From: Caldilineaceae bacterium
GTDB taxonomy: Bacteria; Chloroflexota; Anaerolineae; Caldilineales; Caldilineaceae
Reading direction: 5' to 3'
Assembly (NCBI GenBank): GCA_019637645.1
Contig: JAHBVH010000056.1
Span: 1-55,598, forward strand
DNA length: 55,598 bases
Shown: piece after piece, positions 43,351-51,950 of the stretch
Numbering within the stretch: position 1 is the first letter of the stretch
How the letters are laid out: each line of letters opens with the position of its first letter
Notes under the pieces: model-generated
Databases searched by the model: none
Seen by the model: the letters and a program-made list of their open reading frames with translations, nothing else
Told to the model about the DNA's origin: nothing
Made by a program: the position numbers and the translations under genes

Positions 43351-46300
43351 ATGAATCGACTGAATCGACTGAATCGACACGACTATATCCTTATGTTGCG
43401 GCGCAAGCGCCAACGCGTCCATACTAACCGGCCACGACCTTGGCTGTGGGCAACCCAAAGTTTGGGCGCGCTCTTGGTGATTATTTTGGGCAGCATTGGG
43501 GTAACCAGCGCCCTCGGCGTCGCCACGGTCTATGGCATCTACACTTCCTATGCTGCTCAATTGCCCGATGCCAGCGTCATTGAACTGCAACAAGATGAAT
43601 TTGAAACCGTTCGCATTTATGACCGAACGGGTAACTACTTGCTCTATGAAAGCATCGATCCCCGCCCCTTTCGCGGTGATCGCCGGTTTGTGAATCTCCA
43701 AGCCATGTCGCCGTGGGTCTACCAATCCGCCGTTGCGCTGGAAGATCGTAATTTCTGGGAAAATCCCGGCATTAACATGCGTGGTCTGTTCCGCGCCTTT
43801 GTCTCCAATCTGCAAGGCGGCGCGGTGCAAGGTGGCTCCTCCATTACGCAGCAGTTGATCAAAAATATTATCATTCCTGCCGAAGAGCGGGCGCAACAGA
43901 GCTATGCACGCAAGATCAAAGAAGTGATCTTGGCGATGGAAGTGACGCGCCGGTATTCCAAAGAAAAGATCTTGGAGTGGTATCTCAACTATAACTCCTA
44001 TGGTAATCTTGCCTATGGCATTGAGGCGGCTAGCCAAGTCTATTTTGGCAAGAGCAGCCGCGAGCTAAGCTTGGCCGAAGCGGCTATGTTGGCCCCGATT
44101 CCGCAATTTCCCCTGTTGAACCCGATTGATCGCCCTGATGACGCGAAAGAACGCCAAGGCTTAGCCTTGCGCGCCTTGGCCGAAGCTGGCTATATTACGG
44201 CGGACGAAGCTGTCGCCGCCTTTCAACAGCCCCTGGCGCTGCGCAAATCAGCCGCCGAGCGCTTTGATATTCTAACGGCACCGCATTTTGCGCTCTATGT
44301 GTTGGATCAAGTGAAGAGCCAGTTCAATACCACCGAAGACCCCTACTATATCTGGCGCAAAGGCTTACAAGTCTATACCACCTTGGATGTCGATTTCCAA
44401 CGCTATGCCGAACAAGTCGCGCGCGAACAGGTCGTCAAATTGTTGGAGCAGGGCAAGAATGCCCACAACGCGGCGGTGGTTGCCATCAAAAATGACACTG
44501 GTGAAATCCTGGCCATGGTCGGCTCGCTCGACTATAACAATGAGGAGATCGACGGTCAGGTCAATGTGGCGATTGCTTCCCGGCAGCCCGGTTCAAGCTT
44601 TAAGCCCTACGTCTATCTCACCGCGCTCCAAAAAGGAATGTCACCCGCCACCATGATCCTGGATGTAGCCACCGCCTTCCCCATTGCCGACGGCAGCTAC
44701 TATCGGCCCGAAAACTATGATCGCCAATATCATGGCCCGGTTTCCCTGCGCAACGCCCTGGCCCGCTCCTATAACATTCCAGCGATTCGGGTCATGCAGC
44801 AGGTGGGGGTGGCCGATGCCCTGCGTACAGCCCACAGTATGGGGATCAATGGTCTGGATCGGGGACTAAACTACTATGGGTTGAACTTGGTGCTAGGTGG
44901 TGGTGAAGTCTCTTTGCTTGATCACACCTATGCCTATAGCACGATGGCTAATGGCGGTGCCATGATTGGGGAACCCGTGTTAGCTGCCACCCGACGCACC
45001 GGTTTTCGGAGCCTGAACCCCGTATCAGTCTTGCAGGTGCGCGACACCAATGGCGAAGTGATTAAAGCCTATCAAGATCCGCAAGTGGAGCGCATTTTCC
45101 CTGCCGAGGTAGCCTATCTCATGGCGGATATTATGAGCGACGACGTCGCGCGCTCACCAGCCTTTGGGGCCAACACCGAGTTGACCCTGCCCGACCGCAA
45201 AGTCGCGGCCAAAACCGGTACGACCAATGGTTTCAAAGATAACTGGACCATGGGCTTTACTCCGCAGTTAACCTTGGGCGTTTGGGTTGGCAATACCGAT
45301 AATGAATCCATGGTGAATGTCACCGGCCTTTCCGGCGCAGCGCCCATCTGGAACGCCATTATGCGCAAATACCATGAAGGGCTACCCGCGGCTTGGTATG
45401 AACGACCGCCCGGGATTGTCGATAAGACGGTTTGCCTGCCCAGCGGTTTACTGCCTACGCCTGAATGTCAGAGCCAGCGGAATGAAATGTTTTTGGCAGG
45501 TACCGAACCCACCTTGCCCGATAACATCTGGCAAGCTTTTGAAATCGACAGCGAGACCGGTCAGTTGGCTGGTGCGGGTACGCCACCCGAGCAGCGCCGA
45601 ACCGCCGTCTATGAAATGCTGCCCCAAGAGGCCGCCGACTGGGTGCGTGAAAGTGGCATTGCCCAACCGCCAACCGAGCAGTCTGGCATTAGCCTCGCCG
45701 CCTACGATCCCGATGCTGCGATTATCAACCCCTCGCTTAATGGCTATATTACGGGGGTAACCGAGGTGATCGGGAATGCGCGGGGTGGCCCCTATCGTCT
45801 CGAATATGGCGTTGGCCTCAACCCCGACCAGTGGACTCCCATCGGCCCTGAACATGCCGAAGAAGTCAGCAATGGTCGCCTAGAATCTTTTGATACCTTC
45901 GCCTTGCCCGAAGGCTTTTATACCCTGCGGCTTACCGTGCAGCGCAGCGATGGCCCCCGCGAATGGCGCACGCCCGTGACGGTCGATCACACACCGCCCA
46001 ACGTGGTCATTTCCGAACCCAAGCCGGATCGGCTCTATGTCATGGAAGAGCACGAACAGATCAATGTGAATGTGTTGGTCGATGATACCTGGGCCGTTGA
46101 TCGCGTGGTCTATTATGTGGATGGCGCTGAATTTGCCACGAGTACGGTTGCGCCTTACAATGAACGGTGGCAGATCAAAATGCGCGATGTTGGGCAGATC
46201 GAGGCTGGCGGTACGCAGAATTGGTTGGGCTTTGCCAGCGATGATCCCGACGTACAGCCTGGCCGCATGTTGCCCTTTGGCGATGGCTTCCAAGCAATCC

Positions 46301-46416
46301 GCACCAGCGCTGGCGTTTATTTCGAAAGCCATGTCATCAAGGTCAACGCGTATGACCGAGCGGGCAATCTAGCCCAAAGCGACGAAGTGCGCGTCTACGT
46401 ACGCCATAAGAAATAA
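43351..46416 (+). CDS. Class A penicillin-binding protein with Ig-like C-terminus
   Basis: This bifunctional peptidoglycan synthase has about 1021 residues: a short cytoplasmic N-terminus, one membrane segment near residue 30-55, a GT51 glycosyltransferase domain (EDRNFWENPGI with catalytic Glu131; GGSSITQQLIKN), and a transpeptidase domain with SSFK (Ser415), SYN and KTG (Lys621). About 300 residues follow the transpeptidase, ending in an Ig-like region (TPVTVDHTPPNVVISEPKPD). That is longer than PBP1a-type enzymes usually are. The first codons include a 9-bp tandem repeat (TGAATCGAC three times, 43352-43378) encoding NRLNRLNR. TAAGG precedes ATG 43351. Confidence 0.93.
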   Translation: MNRLNRLNRHDYILMLRRKRQRVHTNRPRPWLWATQSLGALLVIILGSIGVTSALGVATVYGIYTSYAAQLPDASVIELQQDEFETVRIYDRTGNYLLYESIDPRPFRGDRRFVNLQAMSPWVYQSAVALEDRNFWENPGINMRGLFRAFVSNLQGGAVQGGSSITQQLIKNIIIPAEERAQQSYARKIKEVILAMEVTRRYSKEKILEWYLNYNSYGNLAYGIEAASQVYFGKSSRELSLAEAAMLAPIPQFPLLNPIDRPDDAKERQGLALRALAEAGYITADEAVAAFQQPLALRKSAAERFDILTAPHFALYVLDQVKSQFNTTEDPYYIWRKGLQVYTTLDVDFQRYAEQVAREQVVKLLEQGKNAHNAAVVAIKNDTGEILAMVGSLDYNNEEIDGQVNVAIASRQPGSSFKPYVYLTALQKGMSPATMILDVATAFPIADGSYYRPENYDRQYHGPVSLRNALARSYNIPAIRVMQQVGVADALRTAHSMGINGLDRGLNYYGLNLVLGGGEVSLLDHTYAYSTMANGGAMIGEPVLAATRRTGFRSLNPVSVLQVRDTNGEVIKAYQDPQVERIFPAEVAYLMADIMSDDVARSPAFGANTELTLPDRKVAAKTGTTNGFKDNWTMGFTPQLTLGVWVGNTDNESMVNVTGLSGAAPIWNAIMRKYHEGLPAAWYERPPGIVDKTVCLPSGLLPTPECQSQRNEMFLAGTEPTLPDNIWQAFEIDSETGQLAGAGTPPEQRRTAVYEMLPQEAADWVRESGIAQPPTEQSGISLAAYDPDAAIINPSLNGYITGVTEVIGNARGGPYRLEYGVGLNPDQWTPIGPEHAEEVSNGRLESFDTFALPEGFYTLRLTVQRSDGPREWRTPVTVDHTPPNVVISEPKPDRLYVMEEHEQINVNVLVDDTWAVDRVVYYVDGAEFATSTVAPYNERWQIKMRDVGQIEAGGTQNWLGFASDDPDVQPGRMLPFGDGFQAIRTSAGVYFESHVIKVNAYDRAGNLAQSDEVRVYVRHKK
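43352..43378. repeat. 9-bp tandem repeat in the PBP start region
   Basis: TGAATCGAC occurs three times in a row at 43352, 43361 and 43370, directly after the start ATG. It is in frame and encodes NRL units in the cytoplasmic tail. Confidence 0.85.
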
Positions 46417-46428
46417 CCGAGAGATTGC

Positions 46429-47319
46429 ATGGTTTTTAAACCGCCACCGTGCCGCACCCGGTGGGAAGGATTGGTCGTCAGCCTCTGGCTGCTCCTCATT
46501 GATGGCCTCCTGCTCACTTGGGTGTTGCAACGCAACACCGATTGGCTACGTTTCTGCATGATCCTGCTGATCGTGGTGAGCCTACCGATTTTGCTGCATC
46601 TGTTGTATCGCACTTGGGGTATTTTTACCCTAGAATATTGGCTAGATCGGAATGCCGTCACTATTCGCTGGGCCAATGTTCGTCAGATCATCCCTCTGGC
46701 CAATCTGCAGCAGCTGATTCAGGGTGGGATCCCAGATACGGATAAAGTCCGTTGGATGCATTGGCCCGCGCCTTATGTCCGGCCCGCCTATGCGCCAGCC
46801 TTGCGCGCCGTGACTCTCTTTGCAACACAGCCACTGGCCGATTGTCTGCTGTTGGATACTGGCAACGCGGTCTTTGCCATTTCCCCCACCAACCAGGCTG
46901 AGTTTGTTGCCATGCTCCAGGATCGGTTTCGCCTGGGGGCCGTACAGGTTCTGCAGCCGAGCCAAGTCCGTACATCCATTCGGGAACGCATCTTGGGGCC
47001 CGATCGGGTGGGGCCTATACTCTTAGGAATCGGCCTGCTGGGCGTCCTAGCCCTCTTTGGCGTGCTCATGATCCGCTTCCCCAATTTGCCCAATCCGCTA
47101 CCCATTCGCTATACCGCGGATGGCCTGCCCGAGATCGTGCGCGAGAAAGAGATGCTTTTTCGGCTGCCCATTATTGGCCTTTTTGCTTGGGTGGTCAACG
47201 GTGCCTGGGGGACCTGGCTGAATTTCCGTCGTCAACAGGTCGGTGCCTATCTGCTCTGGGGGGGTACTATTGTGGTTCAGATTTTCTTGCTCTTTGCTTT
47301 ACGGAGCTTACTACCATAA
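46429..47319 (+). CDS. Membrane protein with PH-like domain
   Basis: This 296-residue protein has two N-terminal membrane helices, a soluble middle part that resembles a bacterial PH domain (IFTLEYWLDRNAVTIRW ... IPLANLQQLIQGG, then CLLLDTGNAVFAISPTNQAEF), and a C-terminal part with three hydrophobic segments. The stretch LPNPLPIRYTADGLPEIV resembles the DUF1648 signature. It starts 12 bp after the PBP stop, so it is probably co-transcribed with it. The function is unknown. Confidence 0.75.
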   Translation: MVFKPPPCRTRWEGLVVSLWLLLIDGLLLTWVLQRNTDWLRFCMILLIVVSLPILLHLLYRTWGIFTLEYWLDRNAVTIRWANVRQIIPLANLQQLIQGGIPDTDKVRWMHWPAPYVRPAYAPALRAVTLFATQPLADCLLLDTGNAVFAISPTNQAEFVAMLQDRFRLGAVQVLQPSQVRTSIRERILGPDRVGPILLGIGLLGVLALFGVLMIRFPNLPNPLPIRYTADGLPEIVREKEMLFRLPIIGLFAWVVNGAWGTWLNFRRQQVGAYLLWGGTIVVQIFLLFALRSLLP

Positions 47320-47406
47320 CCAACGGGATTCTTTCAGGTGACAGGCAAGGTTGGCCTCTCTCTCCCTGGCTTGAAAGGCATCCATCACCAACGTAACGAG
47401 TCAACT

Positions 47407-48204
47407 GTGGCAAGCCAAGAAACCGATCTCCTGCTCAGCATTGTCATTCCGGCTTATAATGAGGAATTGCGTCTACCGCCGACCCTTGCCCGGGTGGCGA
47501 CCTTTTTACGCACCCAGCCTTACCGCGCCGAAGTGATCGTGGTCGAAAATGGCTCAACCGACCAGACCGTCGCAGCCGTGCAACACTTTATCCAGGAGCA
47601 GGTGCGGCCAGAAGATCCTTTTTCCATTCGGCTCTTACAATCCACCCCTGGCAAAGGGGCCGCGGTGAAACATGGGATGCTTCACGCCCAAGGCGCGTAT
47701 GCGATCATGAGCGACGCCGATCTTTCGGTGCCTATTGAAGATGTGCCACGCTATTTGCCCCCTGCACTGCCCAGCGGCTCGTTTGATATTGCCATTGCCA
47801 GCCGCGAGGTTCCCGGTGCCGTGCGCCATGGCGAACCAAGCTATCGGCACCTCATGGGCCGTGTCTTCAATTGGCTTGTACGCCTAATGGCTGTGCCCAA
47901 AATTCAAGATACCCAGTGTGGCTTTAAATGCTTTACCCGCGAGGCGGCCCAGCTCCTCTTTCCGTTACAACGGATTGACGGTTGGGGCTTTGATGTCGAG
48001 ATTCTCCACATCGCCACCCACTACCAGTTGCGGATGATCGAAGTACCGGCCACCTGGTACTATGGGGTCAATAGCCGGGTCCGCCCGCTCCACGATACGT
48101 TGAACATGGTGAAAGAGCTGCTCAAAATCCGGGCCAATAGTCGTCAAGGCTATTATGACCGGCCGCGCCCATCCTCGCGCCAAGTCGATCAGCGTTCAAC
48201 CTAA
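47407..48204 (+). CDS. Family 2 glycosyltransferase, dolichyl-phosphate type
   Basis: This 265-residue GT-A enzyme has LSIVIPAYNEELRLPPTL at the N-terminus, EVIVVENGSTD, and MSDADLS (the DxD-type metal site), with GWGFDVEILHIA downstream. The overall pattern resembles polyprenyl-phosphate glucosyl or mannosyl transferases (DPM1/ALG5-like), which load sugars on a lipid carrier. No C-terminal membrane helices are present. GTG 47407 gives the usual short N-terminus; GTG 47338 is an alternative. Its end overlaps the convergent CPBP gene by nine bases. Confidence 0.88.
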   Translation: MASQETDLLLSIVIPAYNEELRLPPTLARVATFLRTQPYRAEVIVVENGSTDQTVAAVQHFIQEQVRPEDPFSIRLLQSTPGKGAAVKHGMLHAQGAYAIMSDADLSVPIEDVPRYLPPALPSGSFDIAIASREVPGAVRHGEPSYRHLMGRVFNWLVRLMAVPKIQDTQCGFKCFTREAAQLLFPLQRIDGWGFDVEILHIATHYQLRMIEVPATWYYGVNSRVRPLHDTLNMVKELLKIRANSRQGYYDRPRPSSRQVDQRST

Positions 48205-48894
48205 TGTCGCCACTTGTTGGGCCCGCAGCCGCATCGCTTGCGCAAGCTGTAAAGCGTTGGCGACATAATGGGCTACGAATGGTAGCAAAAGACTGCCTGC
48301 ATTGACAAAAAGTCCACCCAGCAAGAGCCCCGCTAATCCAGCCCCGATCATCCCCCAAAGCCCTTGGGGAGCATGCAGCCACCCAAACAAAATCGCCCAG
48401 ATGACCACGAGCCAAACTGGTGGATAGAGCAAGCTCAGCCCGCCAATCAACAAGCTGCGAAAGAGCAACTCTTCGAGCAAAACAACCGGCCCCATCAAGA
48501 GCAGCACCAAACAAAGCTCCCGACCACTTTGGGGTGTAATCGCCTGGATGATCAGCGCTGAATAGAACCGTTGCCCCGTGCGGGCCACGAGCCACGTCGT
48601 GCTACAGTAGAAGAAGAGCGCGAGGCCAACCCCCCAGAAAATGCCCCACCCGATCTGCTGGCCGATCCGGGGGAAGACCCACCCCAATTGCGCCGCCGAT
48701 GCATCGCTCAACAACCCGAGCACCCAACAGAGCGCAATGAGGACAAGGCGCAGCCCATTTTCTGCTGGCAAAAGCAACAGATTTCGATCCGGTTGCCACT
48801 GACGCAGCAACTTTGCGGTGGCGTAGGTGCCGTAGCTCATCAAGAGAACGAGCGCGCCCGTCAAGATAGTAAAAAGCCAAAAATTAATGGACAT
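48196..48894 (-). CDS. CPBP-family intramembrane protease
   Basis: This 232-residue membrane protein has about six hydrophobic segments and the Rce1/CPBP motifs: EELLFR (catalytic Glu pair), FGWLHAP (His) and HYVANA (His). Members are glutamate-type intramembrane proteases with roles in bacteriocin immunity or protein processing; the substrate is unknown. ATG 48894 is preferred over the upstream TTG 48903. Confidence 0.85.
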   Translation of the reverse strand: MSINFWLFTILTGALVLLMSYGTYATAKLLRQWQPDRNLLLLPAENGLRLVLIALCWVLGLLSDASAAQLGWVFPRIGQQIGWGIFWGVGLALFFYCSTTWLVARTGQRFYSALIIQAITPQSGRELCLVLLLMGPVVLLEELLFRSLLIGGLSLLYPPVWLVVIWAILFGWLHAPQGLWGMIGAGLAGLLLGGLFVNAGSLLLPFVAHYVANALQLAQAMRLRAQQVATLG

Positions 48895-48921
48895 AGTACG
48901 CAAACAACTTTAACAAATAAC

Positions 48922-48950
48922 TTGCACCGCAACCAACGCTATGATATAGT
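48922..48950 (+). promoter_or_regulatory. Sigma-70 type promoter, extended -10
   Basis: TTGCAC (48922-48927), a 17-base spacer and TATAGT (48945-48950), with TGA directly before the -10. It precedes the attenuator-like structure at 48961-49017 and the etfBA operon. Confidence 0.65.
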
Positions 48951-48956
48951 GTTACA

Positions 48957-49017
48957 GAATCTTGAGGAGACGGGAACGTTTTCTCAACGGCGGGGACAAT
49001 GGCGTTCCCGCTTTTTT
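48957..49017 (+). ncRNA. Attenuator-like leader or small RNA before etfB
   Basis: A terminator hairpin, CGGGAACG (48971-48978) with CGTTCCCG (49003-49010) followed by CTTTTTT, overlaps an alternative hairpin, TTGAGGA (48962-48968) with a TTCTCAA-type arm (48979-48986). The two are mutually exclusive because their segments interleave. The expected transcript is about 60 bases. It could be an attenuator acting on downstream etfB, which starts at 49214, or a short independent RNA. No known riboswitch was recognised. Confidence 0.45.
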
Positions 49018-49213
49018 GTTCCATAGCGCGCAAGGCAAAGCTTCACCTTAGATTCGCGATTACTGCGTTCATGGGTAGGTGGGCAAAAGCGCCAACCGCT
49101 AGACAACCGCCGCTCAACCCAATGTGAACCATCCCACCGTATGCTAATTACGGTGCTTATCATACCGACAAATCAAGGAAACGAAAAGTTTTTTCAAAAC
49201 CAGGAGAATGCAT

Positions 49214-49993
49214 GTGAAAGTCGTTGTGTTATTAAAACAGACGCCCGACACAGCTGAGCTGCCCAAAGTGAGCCCAGATGAAGTGCGGGCTGGCACGGTA
49301 CAAGCCACCATGGTGATCAACCCATGGGATGAATTTGCTGCCGAAGAAGCTATTTTGCTAAACGACCGCTTTGATGCGGAGACGATAGCGCTAACCCTGG
49401 GCGCCCCAAGCGCTACCGATGCCCTCAAACATGCCCTTGCCATGGGGATTGCAAGCGCCACGCTGGTGGATAGCAGTACGCTCCCCGCGCGCGACTTGTG
49501 GACGACGGCGGCGCTCTTAGCCGCGGCCATTCAGCAGCAAGGCGCGGTCGATTTGGTCCTCACGGGTAAACAAAGTGTAGACGACAATAGTGGCGCGGTG
49601 GCCGCTGGCGTTGCGGCCAAGCTGGGCTATCGCCTCCTGAGCAATGTTAGTAAAATTGTGGATATGGGCAGCGGAAAAGTAACCGTAGAGCGCCAAGTGG
49701 AGGGGGGGCTGGAGACGGTCGAAAGCCGTTTGCCCGCGGTGATCAGCGTTTCGAAAGAGATCAATGAGCCACGCTATCCCAGCTTTATGGGTATCCGCAA
49801 AGCCAACAAAGCCCAGATCCCCGCGCTGACGCCCAGCGACCTTGGCGTGGGCCTCTCCCAACCCCAGGTCTCCTGGACAAATCTGCGCAAACCCGAGCTC
49901 CGCGCGACGCAGGTTCAGATCATCGAAGGGGCCACAGTACAGGAGAAAGCCCGCAAATTGGTGGATGCTCTCTTGGCCGAGAAAGTCATCTGA
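49214..49993 (+). CDS. etfB: Electron transfer flavoprotein, beta subunit
   Basis: This 259-residue protein starts [16 protein letters not shown] and contains the adenine-nucleotide-binding pattern [17 protein letters not shown]. It pairs with EtfA to carry electrons from acyl-CoA dehydrogenases. GTG 49214 lies seven bases after AGGAG; ATG 49208 is in frame but only one base from that site. The alpha subunit gene follows after 10 bases. Confidence 0.93.
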   Translation: MKVVVLLKQTPDTAELPKVSPDEVRAGTVQATMVINPWDEFAAEEAILLNDRFDAETIALTLGAPSATDALKHALAMGIASATLVDSSTLPARDLWTTAALLAAAIQQQGAVDLVLTGKQSVDDNSGAVAAGVAAKLGYRLLSNVSKIVDMGSGKVTVERQVEGGLETVESRLPAVISVSKEINEPRYPSFMGIRKANKAQIPALTPSDLGVGLSQPQVSWTNLRKPELRATQVQIIEGATVQEKARKLVDALLAEKVI

Positions 49994-50003
49994 GGAGAAA
50001 CTT

Positions 50004-50987
50004 ATGTCCGTATTAGTATGGATTGAACAGCTTGAGCAGCAGGCCGTAGCTAGTTGTTGGGAAGTATTGGGCAAGGGCCGGCAAATCGCCAACGAACTCG
50101 GAACAACCCTCAGCGCCGTAGTGATTGGTGCCGAGACCGCCACGACCGCGGCCGCGGCCCAACGCTATGGCGTCGATCAGGTGTGGACTGCCACCGATCC
50201 GGCCTTGGCAAGCTACCGGCTCAGTGCCTATGGTGCCGTCCTCCAAGCCGCCCTTACCCAAAGTGGCGCAACCGTGCTCTTGACCAGCGCGACACCGCGC
50301 GGTCGTGAACTATCGGCCACTGTCGCTTGTGTGCTTGGTGTGGGCTTGGCCCCCGATGCTATCGATCTGCGCCTAGAGGCAGGCAAATTGATTGCGGTGC
50401 GCTCCCTCTATTCGGGCAATATCTTGGCCGACGTCACCTTTACCAGCGCGCTCCAGGTGATCAGTATCCGTCCCCGCTCGTTCCCGCTACCCGAAGCCGG
50501 CGCGGCCACGGGCACAATTGCGCCCCTCAGCGTCACTGTGGACGAAAGCACCTTAGGCGAAACGGTCCTTGCCAGCCAAACCACCGACAGTGGTGAAGTC
50601 AGCCTAACCGACGCACGGGTGATCGTCTCGGGGGGGCGCGGGGTCGCCACCGATCCAGCCACGGGCTTTGCCTTGGTTGCGGATTTGGCAGCCGTGCTGG
50701 GCGCGGCCATAGGGGCCAGCCGCGCCGCAGTCGATGCTGGCTATATTCCCTATAAATACCAAGTCGGCCAGACCGGCAAGACCGTCCGCCCAGATCTCTA
50801 TATGGCCGCGGGCATTAGTGGCGCGATTCAACACTTGGCTGGCATGGGCAGCAGCAAAGTCGTCGTCGCCATCAACAAAGATCGGGAAGCCCCCATCTTT
50901 AGCCGCGCCCATTATGGGATCGTCGGCGATCTCTTTACCGTACTGCCCGCCTTAACGGCTGAATTCAAAAAGCGCTTGGGTAAATAA
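50004..50987 (+). CDS. etfA: Electron transfer flavoprotein, alpha subunit
   Basis: This 327-residue protein has the N-terminal ETF domain and the C-terminal FAD domain (VSGGRGV near residue 210, [42 protein letters not shown]). These features match EtfA. GAGGAG six bases upstream fixes ATG 50004. It forms an operon with etfB and is followed by a palindromic terminator. Confidence 0.95.
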   Translation: MSVLVWIEQLEQQAVASCWEVLGKGRQIANELGTTLSAVVIGAETATTAAAAQRYGVDQVWTATDPALASYRLSAYGAVLQAALTQSGATVLLTSATPRGRELSATVACVLGVGLAPDAIDLRLEAGKLIAVRSLYSGNILADVTFTSALQVISIRPRSFPLPEAGAATGTIAPLSVTVDESTLGETVLASQTTDSGEVSLTDARVIVSGGRGVATDPATGFALVADLAAVLGAAIGASRAAVDAGYIPYKYQVGQTGKTVRPDLYMAAGISGAIQHLAGMGSSKVVVAINKDREAPIFSRAHYGIVGDLFTVLPALTAEFKKRLGK

Positions 50988-51013
50988 GCCACGCTTGTTC
51001 ACATCACGCAAGC

Positions 51014-51059
51014 GCGTAAAAGGCCGGGGCGGACCACGGTCCGCCCCGGCCTTTTACGC
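51014..51059. terminator. 22-bp perfect hairpin, bidirectional terminator
   Basis: Arms 51014-51035 and 51038-51059 are exact reverse complements with a two-base loop, GC-rich and with AAAA/TTTT flanks inside the stem. It ends etfA and also holds the last codon and stop of the convergent reductase gene (stop at 51054). Confidence 0.88.
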
Positions 51060-51626
51060 CCGGACTGGTTCGTAGCAGAGCAGCACAATCCCACAGGAAA
51101 AAGCCTGTGCTTGCTTCAAGGTAAAGGCTTGGTTACCCGTTAGGGTTTGGAAAACAGACAAGCCGTGACCAATCGCCGCTGGGTTAACAAAGAGATATAG
51201 CTCATCGATCAGCCCATGTTTGATCAGGTCGGCGGCCAAGGTCGCGCCGCCATAGGTGATCAGATCTTTGCCTGCTGCTGCTTTGAGTTTAGTGATCTCC
51301 TCGACGAGATCGCCTTTTGCCAGCGTGGTGTTATCCCACGGTGATTCGTCAAGGGTCTTGGTAAAGACGACCTTCGGCGTGTTGGTGAAGACCTTGCCCG
51401 ACGCCACTTGGGGGTCATCGGGCTTGGCTGCCACGGCGGCCCAATAAGGAATGAAGCCTTCGGCCAACTTACGTCCCATGACAATGCAATCCATCGATTC
51501 GGTCAACGTACCTACATACTGCATAAGTTCAGCGTCCCAATTGAAAAACACCCAATCCATTTCGCCATTCGGGCCGCCCACATAGCCATCAATTGTCATT
51601 TGGACTTGCAACTTTAACTTTCTCAT
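51054..51626 (-). CDS. DHFR/RibD-family reductase
   Basis: This 190-residue protein resembles the dihydrofolate reductase / RibD C-terminal family (MTIDGYVGGPNGEMDW at the N-terminus, CIVMGRKLAEGF, DLITYGGATLAADLIKHGLIDELYLFVNPAAIGHG). It should bind NADPH; the substrate is not clear, as many family members are not true DHFRs. The gene ends inside the terminator palindrome. Confidence 0.85.
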   Translation of the reverse strand: MRKLKLQVQMTIDGYVGGPNGEMDWVFFNWDAELMQYVGTLTESMDCIVMGRKLAEGFIPYWAAVAAKPDDPQVASGKVFTNTPKVVFTKTLDESPWDNTTLAKGDLVEEITKLKAAAGKDLITYGGATLAADLIKHGLIDELYLFVNPAAIGHGLSVFQTLTGNQAFTLKQAQAFSCGIVLLCYEPVRA

Positions 51627-51848
51627 TTCCTGCTCTCCTCATTGGATGAAATTCGTTGGGTAAATCCTCATATAGTCGCCCGGGTGGCCGGTGATCCTGT
51701 CCAGCCTTGCTCTTGTTGCGTTTAGTATAACGCAGCGCCTGGCCTTTGTCTTGAACAAAAACGACAGCCAACTGAGTGGTGTTTTTACCCGAGACACTTT
51801 GCCATGACCTAGGCCTAGATCGGCGCCCCTTCGCCAGATTTTTGCCAA

Positions 51849-51877
51849 TTGACAAGGATTCCGATCCTCAGTATAGT
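51849..51877 (+). promoter_or_regulatory. Consensus promoter for the CocE-like gene
   Basis: TTGACA (51849-51854), a 17-base spacer and TATAGT (51872-51877). It begins where the longest open frame begins, so it favours the downstream start at 51951, with a leader of about 67 bases. The rest of 51627-51848 shows no gene. Confidence 0.75.
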
Positions 51878-51950
51878 AGCGACTAGCAGACCCCCAGTCG
51901 GCCATTCTTCCAGACGCGATGCAACCACCCAAGCAGAGGCTGAGTCATTG

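Noticed and set aside
43090..44037. 315-codon reverse-strand frame before and within the PBP gene
   Set aside because: It overlaps the conserved glycosyltransferase domain and has no recognisable motif; it reflects codon bias of the opposite strand.
48957..49017. Known riboswitch class (guanidine, preQ1 or fluoride) before etfB
   Set aside because: None of the conserved cores of those classes is present; only the generic terminator/antiterminator layout is seen.
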